Shown piece by piece: positions 1 to 7,067 of a stretch of DNA of 15,571 nucleotides. Position 1 is the stretch's first letter; the number at the start of each line of letters is the position of its first letter. This stretch comes from Thermodesulfobacterium sp. (GTDB lineage Bacteria; Desulfobacterota; Thermodesulfobacteria; Thermodesulfobacteriales; Thermodesulfobacteriaceae), in assembly GCA_021163085.1 (NCBI GenBank), contig JAGGXL010000143.1:1-15571 (forward strand), given 5' to 3'. The notes under the pieces were generated by a model. It saw only the letters and a program-made list of their open reading frames with translations, did not search any database and had not been told where the DNA came from. Made by a program: the position numbers and the translations under genes.

Positions 1-2
1 CT

Positions 3-802
3 TTTTCTCCTGAAGAATTAATATATCTTGCCAAAAAAGAAGGTTTGCAGGCACTTGCCCTTACTGACCACGACACCATAGATGGCTTAAAATTTGCCTA
101 TCAAACCGCTAAAGAGGAAACCTCCCCTTTTTATGTGGGGTAGAAATAAGTGTAAAATTTGAAAGACCCGGACATTTTCACCTTCTTGGATATTTCTCAA
201 AACCAGAAATTCCAGAATTAAATGATACTCTCTTAAAACTTAAAAAAGCCAGAAAAGAAAGAAATAAAAAAATGATTGAAAAACTAAACAGTATTGGTAT
301 AGAAATCACTCTGGAAGAATTAAAAGAAATTGCAAAAGGAGAAATAGGAAGACCTCACATAGCAAATCTTCTGGTGAAAAAAGGAGTGGTTAAGAGCTTT
401 GAAGAGGCTTTTGAAAGATATTTAAAAAAAGGGGCTATTGCCTATGTACCTAAGGCACTTCTTACTCCTTCAGAAGCCATAAATCTTATTATTAAAGCTA
501 AAGGCATTCCTGTTCTTGCTCATCCTGTAACCTTAAAATTAAACTACTTGGAATTAAAAGAATATTTAAAAGAACTTAAAGAGTATGGTTTAAAAGGTGT
601 GGAAGCCTTCTACACAGAACATACACCTGAATTTACTAAATTTTTAATAGATTGTGCTAAGGAATTGGGGCTTTTAATAACAGGAGGAAGTGATTTCCAC
701 GGAGAAAATAAACCCGATATTAAGTTAGGAAAAGGGTTGGGAAATCTTAATATTCCGTTTGAATATTACGAAAATCTTAAAAAGGCACTTGACCTGATTT
801 AG
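3..802 (+). pseudogene. PHP-domain metal-dependent phosphoesterase, 5'-truncated by the window edge and frameshifted
   Basis: The reading frame enters from the left edge (codons from base 3) with TDHDT, the second metal-binding motif of the PHP superfamily. It runs to ...FYVG and stops at TAG 141-143. The matching protein resumes one base earlier, at 140, as VEIS, where Glu is the usual PHP ligand, and continues through LGYF, GRPHIA, LAHPV and GGSDFHG to TAG 800-802. One base is therefore missing in or next to the G run at 137-140. Joined, the product looks like a TrpH/YciV-type PHP phosphoesterase, a family that hydrolyses nucleotide or RNA phosphoesters; the substrate here is not known. The N-terminal DxHxH motif would lie outside the window. 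An internal ATG at 272 could only make a fragment lacking the N-terminal metal ligands. A real mutation and a homopolymer sequencing error look the same here. The family is clear; the broken state is seen, its cause is not. Confidence 0.8.
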
Positions 803-902
803 CTAAATCTTTACAATTTTGGATTTTGTATTAATTTTTAATTAAATAGTAAATTTTTTTATAAAGTAATTATCTCAAAAAAATTTTATTAGGGAAAAGG
901 AT

Positions 903-1817
903 ATGGAAAAGGAAAAGCTTGTCGAAAAGATTATAGAATTAAAAAAGAAAAGAAAGGCTATAATCCTTGCTCACAATTATCAGCCTCCAGAAATTCAGGA
1001 TATAGCAGATTTGAGAGGAGACTCCTTAGAACTCAGTTTAAAAGCAAGCAAAACCGATGCTGAGGTTATAGTTTTTTGTGGTGTAATTTTTATGGCAGAA
1101 ACAGCAAAAATTGTATCTCCTCAAAAAAAGGTTATTCTTCCAGTAAGAGATGTTCCCTGTGAGATGGCTGAAATGATAACGGTGGAGGATGTTTTATCTT
1201 TAAAAGAAAGATATCCAGATGCACCGGTGGTAACTTATGTTAATTCTTATGCAGAAATAAAAGCTATAAGTGATGTGTGTTGCACTTCAGCTAATGCAGT
1301 AAAAGTTGTGGGAACTTTTCCTAACCAAAAAATAATTATGCTTCCTGACATGAATCTTGCTCTTTATACTCAAAGATTCTATCCAGATAAAACCATCATT
1401 TATCACGAGGGTTTTTGTCCTTTTCATCATCTTTTGACAAAGGAAGATGTAATAAAAGCTAAAAAGGAACATCCTTCTGCTATTTTTATAGCACATCCTG
1501 AATGCCGTCCAGAAGTAATTGATCTGGCTGAGCATGTAGCCTCTACAAGCGGAATGTTAAAACTTGCCAAAAGTTTACCTGATAAAGAGTTTATAATAGG
1601 AACTGAAGTGGGGCTTCTTTATCCCTTAAAAAAAGAAAATCCAGATAAAAAGTTTTATCATCCTGCTCCAGAAAAAATGCTTTGTGCTTCTATGAAAAAG
1701 ATTACTCTTGAAGATCTACTTAATGCTTTAGAAAATTTAGAATTTGAAATAGATCTTAGCGAGGAAGTAATAAAAAAAGCATACAGTGCTGTTAAAAGAA
1801 TGTTAGAGATAATTTAA
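903..1817 (+). CDS. nadA: Quinolinate synthase NadA
   Basis: A 304-residue quinolinate synthase, which condenses iminoaspartate with dihydroxyacetone phosphate to quinolinate in de novo NAD synthesis in the cytoplasm. The short NadA form is recognised from AHNYQPPEIQDIAD (residues 23-36), FMAETAKI (63-70), DVCCTSANA (124-132), HPEC (198-201) and GTEVGLLYPL (233-242). Three cysteines fit the oxygen-sensitive [4Fe-4S] cluster by position and spacing: C86 (in VPCEMAEM), C172 (in GFCPFHH) and C261 (in MLCASMK). The ATG follows a purine-rich AGGGAAAAGG. The gene stands alone: nadB and nadC are not adjacent, and the next gene has its own likely promoter. I see no convincing promoter in the 100-base A/T-rich gap before it. 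Confidence 0.96.
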   Translation: MEKEKLVEKIIELKKKRKAIILAHNYQPPEIQDIADLRGDSLELSLKASKTDAEVIVFCGVIFMAETAKIVSPQKKVILPVRDVPCEMAEMITVEDVLSLKERYPDAPVVTYVNSYAEIKAISDVCCTSANAVKVVGTFPNQKIIMLPDMNLALYTQRFYPDKTIIYHEGFCPFHHLLTKEDVIKAKKEHPSAIFIAHPECRPEVIDLAEHVASTSGMLKLAKSLPDKEFIIGTEVGLLYPLKKENPDKKFYHPAPEKMLCASMKKITLEDLLNALENLEFEIDLSEEVIKKAYSAVKRMLEII

Positions 1818-1839
1818 ATTTCATCAAAAAACACTCCTC

Positions 1840-1868
1840 TTGACAAAACCCTGAAAATAGATTTTATT
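1840..1868 (+). promoter_or_regulatory. Candidate sigma-70-type promoter for the zapB-like/zapA unit
   Basis: A perfect TTGACA (1840-1845) is followed after 17 bases by TTTATT (1863-1868), a 4/6 match to TATAAT, within an A/T-rich stretch. It lies just downstream of nadA and about 50 bases before the next start codon. The -35 is strong and the -10 weak. Confidence 0.5.
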
Positions 1869-1919
1869 TTAATTATAAAGAGTTTATTTAAAATGCAGTC
1901 TTTCTTAAAGGAGGATTTG

Positions 1920-2138
1920 ATGGATCTTCAAGATATTTCAAGCTTAGAAGAAAAAATTGATGCCCTTATATCACTGGTGATCCAGTTAAAAAACGAAAAA
2001 GAAGCTTTACTGAATAAATTAAAGGAAAAAGAAGAAGAAAATCTAAAACTTTTAGAAGAAATAAATAGGAGGGAGGAGGAAAGAAGGATAATAAAAGAAA
2101 GGATTGGTAGTTTAATAGAAAAACTCTCCCAAATATAG
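1920..2138 (+). CDS. Small coiled-coil protein, ZapB-like position and build
   Basis: A 72-residue, highly charged protein that looks helical from end to end: heptad-like Leu/Ile spacing with Glu/Lys-rich faces, running from SLEEKIDALISL to the C-terminal SLIEKLSQ. It has no cysteine, signal peptide or membrane segment. An ATG 27 bases upstream is in frame, but AAAGGAGG at 1907-1914 places the ribosome correctly for the ATG at 1920. It ends 10 bases before zapA and is clearly co-transcribed with it. Size, composition and pairing with zapA resemble small division coiled-coil proteins of the ZapB type, which help organise FtsZ. Sequence alone cannot separate true ZapB homology from generic coiled coil, so the role is inferred from context. 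Confidence 0.75.
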   Translation: MDLQDISSLEEKIDALISLVIQLKNEKEALLNKLKEKEEENLKLLEEINRREEERRIIKERIGSLIEKLSQI

Positions 2139-2148
2139 TAGATTAAAA

Positions 2149-2472
2149 ATGCAAAAAGCAAGAGAAATTAGCTTTGAATTTTTAGGTCAAACTTTCCTTT
2201 TCCGGTCTTTTGTTCCGGAAGAGGAAGTTAAAGAAATTTTAAAATATTTAGAAGATAAAAAAAAGGAGTTAGAAAATTTTAAAAGGATTCCCACTTTTAA
2301 ATTAGCTGTTTGGCTTCTTTTACAGGTAGCACATGATTATATAAAAATTAAAAAAGAAAAAGAAGTTTTGGAAAGACATGTAAAAAATCAACTTGACAAA
2401 GTGGGAGAGTTTTTAAAGAAAGAAGCAATATCCTGGGGTGTTCGTGGGGATGATAAAGACCTGCCAAGCTAA
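2149..2472 (+). CDS. zapA: Cell division protein ZapA
   Basis: A 107-residue ZapA-family protein. ZapA binds and cross-links FtsZ protofilaments at midcell. The N-terminal half has the expected beta start (REISFEFLGQTFLFRSF) followed by a helix with EEEVKEILKYLEDKKKELE. The remainder is a long helix/coiled coil (FKLAVWLLLQVAHDYIKIKKEKEVLE). The length is typical. It lies in an operon with the coiled-coil gene upstream. Its last 13 residues (SWGVRGDDKDLPS) and stop codon are encoded inside the 5' arm of the 6S-like RNA, so this tail is probably dictated by RNA structure and dispensable for the protein. Location next to ssrS is also seen in proteobacteria (zapA-ssrS), which supports both calls. 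Confidence 0.88.
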   Translation: MQKAREISFEFLGQTFLFRSFVPEEEVKEILKYLEDKKKELENFKRIPTFKLAVWLLLQVAHDYIKIKKEKEVLERHVKNQLDKVGEFLKKEAISWGVRGDDKDLPS

Positions 2473-2612
2473 CACTATTAGAATAAAGGGGCAAGGTGGT
2501 TCTGGGGCTCTTTTGCCCTTAAATGGGCGTTCAGGGCTAACCAGACCCCACCCTAAAATTATTCTAAATAGAGCTTGTGCAGGCAATCCTCACGACACTC
2601 TGGGGATCTCTT
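2428..2612 (+). ncRNA. ssrS: 6S RNA, regulator of RNA polymerase
   Basis: A region of about 185 nt between zapA and rny folds into one long rod. The closing stem pairs 2430-2441 (ATCCTGGGGTGT) with 2595-2607 (ACACTCTGGGGAT), leaving one bulged G. The next stem pairs 2443-2451 with 2586-2594. Inner stems are 2460-2464/2579-2583 and 2466-2470/2572-2576. The rod continues with 2475-2486/2559-2571 and a G/C-rich apical part that includes 2495-2505/2541-2552 and a GCCC/GGGC hairpin at 2515-2528. The 5' arm carries the TGTTCG motif also present in E. coli 6S RNA, and length and zapA linkage agree. The family mimics an open promoter and sequesters housekeeping RNA polymerase. T7 at 2611-2617 directly after the closing stem probably ends transcription. 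The inner region pairs more fully than the classic central bubble. Exact ends are estimates. Confidence 0.8.
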
Positions 2613-2718
2613 TTTTTCTATAAACTTCAATTTCAAAGCATATCCTCTTTCCTTCTCCCTCCCAAGCTTCATTTAAATTTTTATTATTTGATATTTGAAA
2701 TAAAGGGGGGGTATAAAG

Positions 2719-4281
2719 ATGAGTTTTCTTTTAGGAATAATCTTAGGAATTTTAATTGCTGGACTTTTGGTTGGGGCTTACCTTTATTTTCAAAAAAGAA
2801 AGGAAAAAGAAACCAGAGAAAGTGCAGAAAAACTTCTTGAGGAAGCCCAGCAAAAAGCCAGAGAAATTTTAGAAAAAGCCGAAAAAGAAGCGAGAATCAA
2901 ACTACAGCAAGCAGAAATTCAAATAAAAGAGGAACTTTTATCACATAAACAGGCTTTGGAAAAGGAATTTGAAAAAAAATTAAAAGATGTTTCCTTAAAA
3001 GAAGAAAGACTTATTCATAAAGAAGAAGCTCTTATTAAAAAAGAAGAAGCCTTAGAAAGAAAATCAAAAGAAATCGAAGAATTAAAATCTCTCATTGAAA
3101 ATGAAAAAAGACAAATTGAGGAAGTATTAAAACAGGCAAAAGAAGAATTAGAAAAAATTTCTGGACTCTCAGAAAAAGAAGCCAAAGAACTACTACTTAA
3201 AAAAGTAGAAGAGGAATTGAAAGAGGAAAAAGCAAAACTTTTAATGAAACTCGAAAATGAAGTAAAAGATGAGGCTAAAAGGAAATCTCAGGAAATCTTA
3301 GCTTATGCTATATCAAAAGCTGCTGTTCCATTTGTTACAGAAAAAACAGTCTCTGTGGTTCAACTTCCTAATGAAGAGATGAAAGGAAGAATAATTGGAA
3401 GAGAAGGAAGAAACATAAGAACCTTTGAAACTCTGACAGGTGTTGACCTTTTAATAGATGATACCCCAGAAGTAGTAGTTCTCTCGTGTGCAGATCCTTT
3501 AAGAAGAGAAATTGCTCGTATTGCTTTAGAAAGGCTTATTGCAGATGGAAGAATACATCCTGCAAGAATTGAAGAAATTGTTAAACAAGTAGAAGAAGAA
3601 ATGGAGCATCATTTAATGGAAGTGGGAGAAAAAGCCTGTTTTGAACTTGGTGTATATGGACTTCATCCTGAGCTTGTTAAAATGATAGGAAAATTAAAGT
3701 ATAGAACAAGTTACAGCCAGAATGTTCTACAACACTCAATTGAGACAGCTATAATTTGTGGAGCTCTTGCAGGTGAGCTCGGAATAGATGTAAAAAAAGC
3801 AAAAAGAGCTGCTTTGCTACATGATATAGGGAAAGCAGCCTCTTATGAAATGGAAGGACCCCATGCATTAATAGGTGCTGAAATAGCAAGAAAATACGGA
3901 GAGGAAGAAGAAATCGTAAATGCCATAGCTTCTCATCATGAAGATATTCCTGTTACAAGCATGCTGGGAATAATTTTACAAATTTCTGATGCTATATCAG
4001 GAGCAAGACCCGGAGCAAGAAGAGAACTTCTTGAGGCTTACGTTAAAAGAATAAAAGAACTTGAAACCATCGCCTCTTCATTTAAAGGTGTGGAAAAAGC
4101 CTTTGCTATACAAGCTGGAAGAGAGATAAGGGTAATTGTTGATGATAAAAAAATAAGCGATGAAGAAGCTTATGTACTGGCTCGAGAGATTGCTCAAAAG
4201 GTAGAAAAAGAATTAACTTATCCAGGAATTATAAGAGTTACAGTAATTAGAGAAACAAGAGCTATTGAATATGCTAAGTAA
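2719..4281 (+). CDS. rny: Ribonuclease Y
   Basis: A 520-residue RNase Y, the membrane-anchored endoribonuclease that starts mRNA decay in many bacteria lacking RNase E. Domains in order: one N-terminal transmembrane helix (residues 3-24), followed by positive residues on the cytoplasmic side; a long Glu/Lys-rich coiled coil (about 28-190); a KH RNA-binding domain with the GRIIGREGRN loop (223-232); and an HD domain with H339, the HD pair H368-D369, H406-H407 and D424, the metal-binding set. The length is normal for the family. The start ATG follows a run of seven G (2705-2711) that replaces the usual AGGAGG. The stop overlaps the start of ymdB, a neighbour found with rny in many genomes. Confidence 0.97.
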   Translation: MSFLLGIILGILIAGLLVGAYLYFQKRKEKETRESAEKLLEEAQQKAREILEKAEKEARIKLQQAEIQIKEELLSHKQALEKEFEKKLKDVSLKEERLIHKEEALIKKEEALERKSKEIEELKSLIENEKRQIEEVLKQAKEELEKISGLSEKEAKELLLKKVEEELKEEKAKLLMKLENEVKDEAKRKSQEILAYAISKAAVPFVTEKTVSVVQLPNEEMKGRIIGREGRNIRTFETLTGVDLLIDDTPEVVVLSCADPLRREIARIALERLIADGRIHPARIEEIVKQVEEEMEHHLMEVGEKACFELGVYGLHPELVKMIGKLKYRTSYSQNVLQHSIETAIICGALAGELGIDVKKAKRAALLHDIGKAASYEMEGPHALIGAEIARKYGEEEEIVNAIASHHEDIPVTSMLGIILQISDAISGARPGARRELLEAYVKRIKELETIASSFKGVEKAFAIQAGREIRVIVDDKKISDEEAYVLAREIAQKVEKELTYPGIIRVTVIRETRAIEYAK

Positions 4282-5056
4282 AATAAAAATTATTTTTTTA
4301 GGAGACATTGTTGGAAGTTCGGGAAGAAAAGCAGTAAAAATTTTTCTTCCCGAATTAACTAAAAAATTCAATCCTGATTTTGTAATAGCAAATGCAGAAA
4401 ATGCAGCTGGTGGATACGGACTTACAGAAAAAGTTGCAGAAGAACTTTTTTCTTATGGAATAGACATTTTAACCTCAGGAAATCATATATGGAAAAGACA
4501 GTTTTTTCCCTATCTTCAAAAAACTGAAAGAGTCCTAAGACCAGCAAATTACGGAAAAAATGCACCTGGTAAAGGCTGGACTATCTATAGCAAAAATAAT
4601 ATAAAACTTGGAGTAATAAATTTAGAAGGTAGAATCTTTATGAGACCTCTGGAAAACCCCTTTGTTGTAGGAAAAAAACTTGCTGAAGAACTAAGAAAAG
4701 AAACCCCTTTTATTGTTGTAGATTTTCATGCTGAAGCCACTTCTGAGAAACTGGGATTAGGATATTTCTTGGATGGGCTTGTTTCAGCAGTAATAGGTAC
4801 CCACACTCATGTTCAAACCTCAGATGAAAGAATCTTATCCAAAAGAACAGGATACATCACAGATGTAGGAATGTGCGGAGCTGTTGATAGTATTATAGGA
4901 ATGAAAATAGACCAGGCTTTGGAAATGTATCTTAGCATGGTTCCAAGAAAGCTGGAAGTTGAAAAAAATGGAAAAGTAAAAATAGAAGGAATTTACTTAG
5001 AATTTAACGAAAAAGGGGAAACCACTTATATAGAAAGACTTAGACTAATTGATTAG
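4271..5056 (+). CDS. ymdB: YmdB-family metallophosphoesterase (TIGR00282 type)
   Basis: A 261-residue calcineurin-like phosphoesterase of the YmdB family. In Bacillus the family hydrolyses 2',3'-cyclic nucleotides and influences biofilm and sporulation choices; the role here is inferred. Metal-site motifs are visible: GD at 11-12, NAEN (41-44), GNH (70-72), DFHAEATSEK with H153, and GTHTHVQT with H178 and H180. The ATG at 4271 was chosen over the in-frame TTG at 4265; either start overlaps the end of rny, so translation is probably coupled. Linkage to RNase Y fits a role near RNA turnover. The stop codon overlaps the stop of the opposing def gene by bases 5053-5056. Confidence 0.93.
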   Translation: MLSKIKIIFLGDIVGSSGRKAVKIFLPELTKKFNPDFVIANAENAAGGYGLTEKVAEELFSYGIDILTSGNHIWKRQFFPYLQKTERVLRPANYGKNAPGKGWTIYSKNNIKLGVINLEGRIFMRPLENPFVVGKKLAEELRKETPFIVVDFHAEATSEKLGLGYFLDGLVSAVIGTHTHVQTSDERILSKRTGYITDVGMCGAVDSIIGMKIDQALEMYLSMVPRKLEVEKNGKVKIEGIYLEFNEKGETTYIERLRLID

Positions 5057-5553
5057 CTACTTTTTTTGTGGTGTTTTTTCCACCATTTTTTAAAAAGCTG
5101 TTTTTTTAAAGGCGAAAGCCTATCTATAAATAAAATTCCATCCAGATGATCATATTCATGCTGGAAGGCTATAGCGGATATTCCCTCTAATTCTTTTTCA
5201 AAAGGATTACCGTTTATATCATAAGCTTTTATATAAAGTTTAGCATGCCTTTTTACAGGTGCATAATATCCTGGAATACTAAGACATCCCTCTTCATAAA
5301 CAGTTTCTCCCTCTGCAGAAAGTATTTCTGGATTTATGTAAACTTCGAGTTTCCTCTTGCCCTCTTTTTGAGAAATATCCATTATAAAAAACCTTTTTAA
5401 AATACCTACCTGATTTGCAGCAAGACCAAGACCTTTGGCTTTATACATAGTTTCAGCCATTTTATCTATAGTATGCTTTAACTCACCATCTATATTCTCT
5501 ATAGGTTTTGCTTTTTCTCTAAGTGCTGAATGCCCTAAAATAAGAATTTCCAT
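5053..5553 (-). CDS. def: Peptide deformylase
   Basis: A 166-residue peptide deformylase, the metalloenzyme that removes the formyl group from the N-terminal methionine of new proteins. All three family motifs are present: GLGLAANQVG (41-50), EGCLSIP (88-94) with metal ligand C90, and QHEYDHLDG (131-139) with ligands H132 and H136 and catalytic E133. The length is typical. The C-terminus is a basic tail (KKWWKKHHKKSS). It lies 61 bases downstream of fabG on the same strand with no clear promoter between them, so the two are probably co-transcribed. A GAGG sequence precedes the ATG. Confidence 0.97.
   Translation of the reverse strand: MEILILGHSALREKAKPIENIDGELKHTIDKMAETMYKAKGLGLAANQVGILKRFFIMDISQKEGKRKLEVYINPEILSAEGETVYEEGCLSIPGYYAPVKRHAKLYIKAYDINGNPFEKELEGISAIAFQHEYDHLDGILFIDRLSPLKKQLFKKWWKKHHKKSS
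5069..5091 (+). terminator. Candidate intrinsic terminator of the rny-ymdB unit, inside the 3' end of def
   Basis: TGGTG (5069-5073) and CACCA (5081-5085) form a 5-bp stem around a T-rich loop, extendable by one G-U pair, and are followed by T6 at 5086-5091. It reads correctly only on the + strand, 12 bases after the ymdB stop. The same bases encode the Lys/His-rich tail of Def on the other strand. The stem is short, so strength is uncertain. Confidence 0.45.
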
Positions 5554-5614
5554 ATTCCAGCCTCATTTTATAATTAATTCTATTCTAAAACTTTTTTTAA
5601 TTTTTTCAAGAAGA

Positions 5615-6364
5615 TTATCCTCTATACAATCCACCATTTATATGAAATACGCAACCAGTAATATAGCTTGCTTTTTCACTTGCTAAAAAGGAGGTTAAAT
5701 AGGCTACTTCTTCTGGTAGCCCTGCTCTTTTGAGGGGAATCTGGTTTAAAAAGATTTCTCTTATTTTTTCAGAAAGAGCTGATGTCATATCGGTTTCTAT
5801 GTATCCTGGTGCAATTACATTTACAGTAATATTTTTACCTGCTACTTCTAAAGCAAGGGCTTTTGAAAATCCCACTATTCCTGCCTTTGCTGCTGCATAA
5901 TTTGTCTGACCAGGATTTCCTGTAAATGCAACCACTGAAGAAATGTTAATAATTCTTCCCCATTTTTCTTTTAACATCATAGGAAGGATTGCTTTTGTAA
6001 CATAAAATACTGAATATAAATTTGTTTTAATAACTCTGTCCCAGTCTTCTTCCTTCATTCTTAAGAACAAAGTATCCCTTACAATACCAGCGTTATTTAC
6101 CAAAATTTGAATGTTTCCTATCTCTTTTTCAATTGCTTTTATTTTTTCACTTACCTCTTGAAAATTAGCCACATCAAATTTTGCTAAATAAGCATTTTTC
6201 CCCATCTTTTTTATTTCTTCAGCTAACTCCTTAGCCTTATCTTCTGAACCTCTGTAATTAATGACTACATCAGCTCCCTGTTTAGCAAGTTCATAAGCTA
6301 TGGCTCTTCCTATTCCACGAGAAGAACCGGTTACAAGAGCAACTTTCCCATTCAAACTGCTCAT
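5615..6364 (-). CDS. fabG: 3-oxoacyl-[acyl-carrier-protein] reductase FabG
   Basis: A 249-residue short-chain dehydrogenase of the FabG type, which reduces 3-oxoacyl-ACP with NADPH in fatty acid elongation. Seen: TGSSRGIGRA cofactor loop (12-21), NNAG (90-93), active-site N115, S143, Y156 and K160 (in NYAAAK), and the PGYIETDM region (186-193). The open frame extends 20 codons upstream, but AGAAGGAGGA (6371-6380, minus strand) sets the start at 6364 and gives the usual length; the extra upstream residues are unlike any FabG. Many SDRs look alike, yet the motifs and length fit FabG best. It is divergent from the POR operon. Confidence 0.93.
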   Translation of the reverse strand: MSSLNGKVALVTGSSRGIGRAIAYELAKQGADVVINYRGSEDKAKELAEEIKKMGKNAYLAKFDVANFQEVSEKIKAIEKEIGNIQILVNNAGIVRDTLFLRMKEEDWDRVIKTNLYSVFYVTKAILPMMLKEKWGRIINISSVVAFTGNPGQTNYAAAKAGIVGFSKALALEVAGKNITVNVIAPGYIETDMTSALSEKIREIFLNQIPLKRAGLPEEVAYLTSFLASEKASYITGCVFHINGGLYRG

Positions 6365-6396
6365 TATTCTTCCTCCTTCTAAGAATTTGAAAAAAC

Positions 6397-6424
6397 ATTT
6401 TAAAGTTAATGAGAAAATTGTCAA
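6397..6424 (-). promoter_or_regulatory. Candidate promoter for fabG-def
   Basis: On the minus strand TTGACA (6424-6419) and TAAAAT (6402-6397) are separated by 16 bases, about 30 bases before the fabG start. The -35 box is one arm of an inverted repeat whose other arm is the -35 box of the opposing POR promoter. Confidence 0.65.
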
Positions 6425-6430
6425 TTTCTC

Positions 6431-6459
6431 TTGACAACTAATTTAAATTATGATAGAGA
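6431..6459 (+). promoter_or_regulatory. Candidate promoter for porGDAB
   Basis: TTGACA (6431-6436) is followed after 17 bases by TAGAGA (6454-6459). The -10 is weak but is preceded by TG at 6451-6452, the extended -10 signature. It lies 45 bases before porG. Its -35 starts only 6 bases from the fabG -35 on the other strand. Confidence 0.55.
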
Positions 6460-6504
6460 AATCTTAATAGAACTTAGAAAAAACTAATCTTAAAGGAGTG
6501 ACTT

Positions 6505-7056
6505 ATGATAGAGATAAGACTACATGGAAGAGGGGGTCAGGGAGCAGTTACTTCAGCAGAATTAATTGCTATTGCAGCTATTAATCAAGGAAGCTTTGCA
6601 CAAGCCTTCCCAAGCTTTGGACCTGAAAGAAGAGGAGCTCCAGTCCAGGCTTTTGCAAGGATTGATAACAAAAGAATTCGCACAAGAGAAAAGATATACC
6701 ATCCTGATGTAATTATAGTTCTTGACCCTACCCTTCCTAAAATCACAAATGTTACTGAAGGACTGAAAAAAGATGGGATAGCAATTCTGAATTCTCATTT
6801 TTCTGAAAGTGAAGTTAGAAAATTTTTGAAAAATTACAAGGGAAAACTTGCTATTGTTGATGCCACAAAAATTGCTTTAGAAGAGCTTGGACTTCCTATA
6901 ACTAATACTACCATGCTTGGAACTTTCATAAAAGCAACAGGACTAATCGATGTAAAGTATATGGAAGAAGCCTTAAAAGAGAGATTCGGGAAACTTGCTG
7001 AAAAAAATATAAAAGCTTTAAAAAGAGCTTTAAAAGAGACCAAAATTTATAAATAA
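6505..7056 (+). CDS. porG: Pyruvate/2-oxoacid:ferredoxin oxidoreductase, gamma subunit
   Basis: A 183-residue gamma subunit of a four-subunit 2-oxoacid:ferredoxin oxidoreductase. It begins with IRLHGRGGQGAVTSAELIA, the family's hallmark glycine-rich start (HGRGGQG at 7-13), followed by SFGPERRGAPVQAFARI (38-54), where the coenzyme A-binding subunit is known to be conserved. The length is normal. AAAGGAG lies 7 bases before the ATG. It is the first gene of porG-porD-porA-porB, with 11 bases to porD. The complex converts pyruvate and CoA to acetyl-CoA and CO2, reducing ferredoxin, or the reverse for carbon fixation. Substrate preference is inferred from the alpha subunit. Confidence 0.95.
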   Translation: MIEIRLHGRGGQGAVTSAELIAIAAINQGSFAQAFPSFGPERRGAPVQAFARIDNKRIRTREKIYHPDVIIVLDPTLPKITNVTEGLKKDGIAILNSHFSESEVRKFLKNYKGKLAIVDATKIALEELGLPITNTTMLGTFIKATGLIDVKYMEEALKERFGKLAEKNIKALKRALKETKIYK

Positions 7057-7067
7057 AGGAGTTAGCT

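Noticed and set aside
135..143. Programmed -1 frameshift in the PHP gene
   Set aside because: GTG GGG does not allow re-pairing of both tRNAs one base back, and no downstream stimulatory structure is evident.
803..902. Promoter or riboswitch before nadA
   Set aside because: Only general A/T richness; TTTACA at 810 has no good -10 at 16-18 bases and no stable fold is apparent.
1287..1535. Minus-strand frame inside nadA
   Set aside because: Shadow of a clearly conserved gene, Cys/Phe/Tyr-rich, with no ribosome site.
1893..1919. Upstream ATG as start of the ZapB-like gene
   Set aside because: The AAAGGAGG site lies after this ATG and fits the ATG at 1920.
2438..2623. Open frame of 61 codons across the zapA end and following gap
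   Set aside because: It coincides with the 6S-like RNA, whose base pairing explains the sequence; no ribosome site and no protein-like composition.
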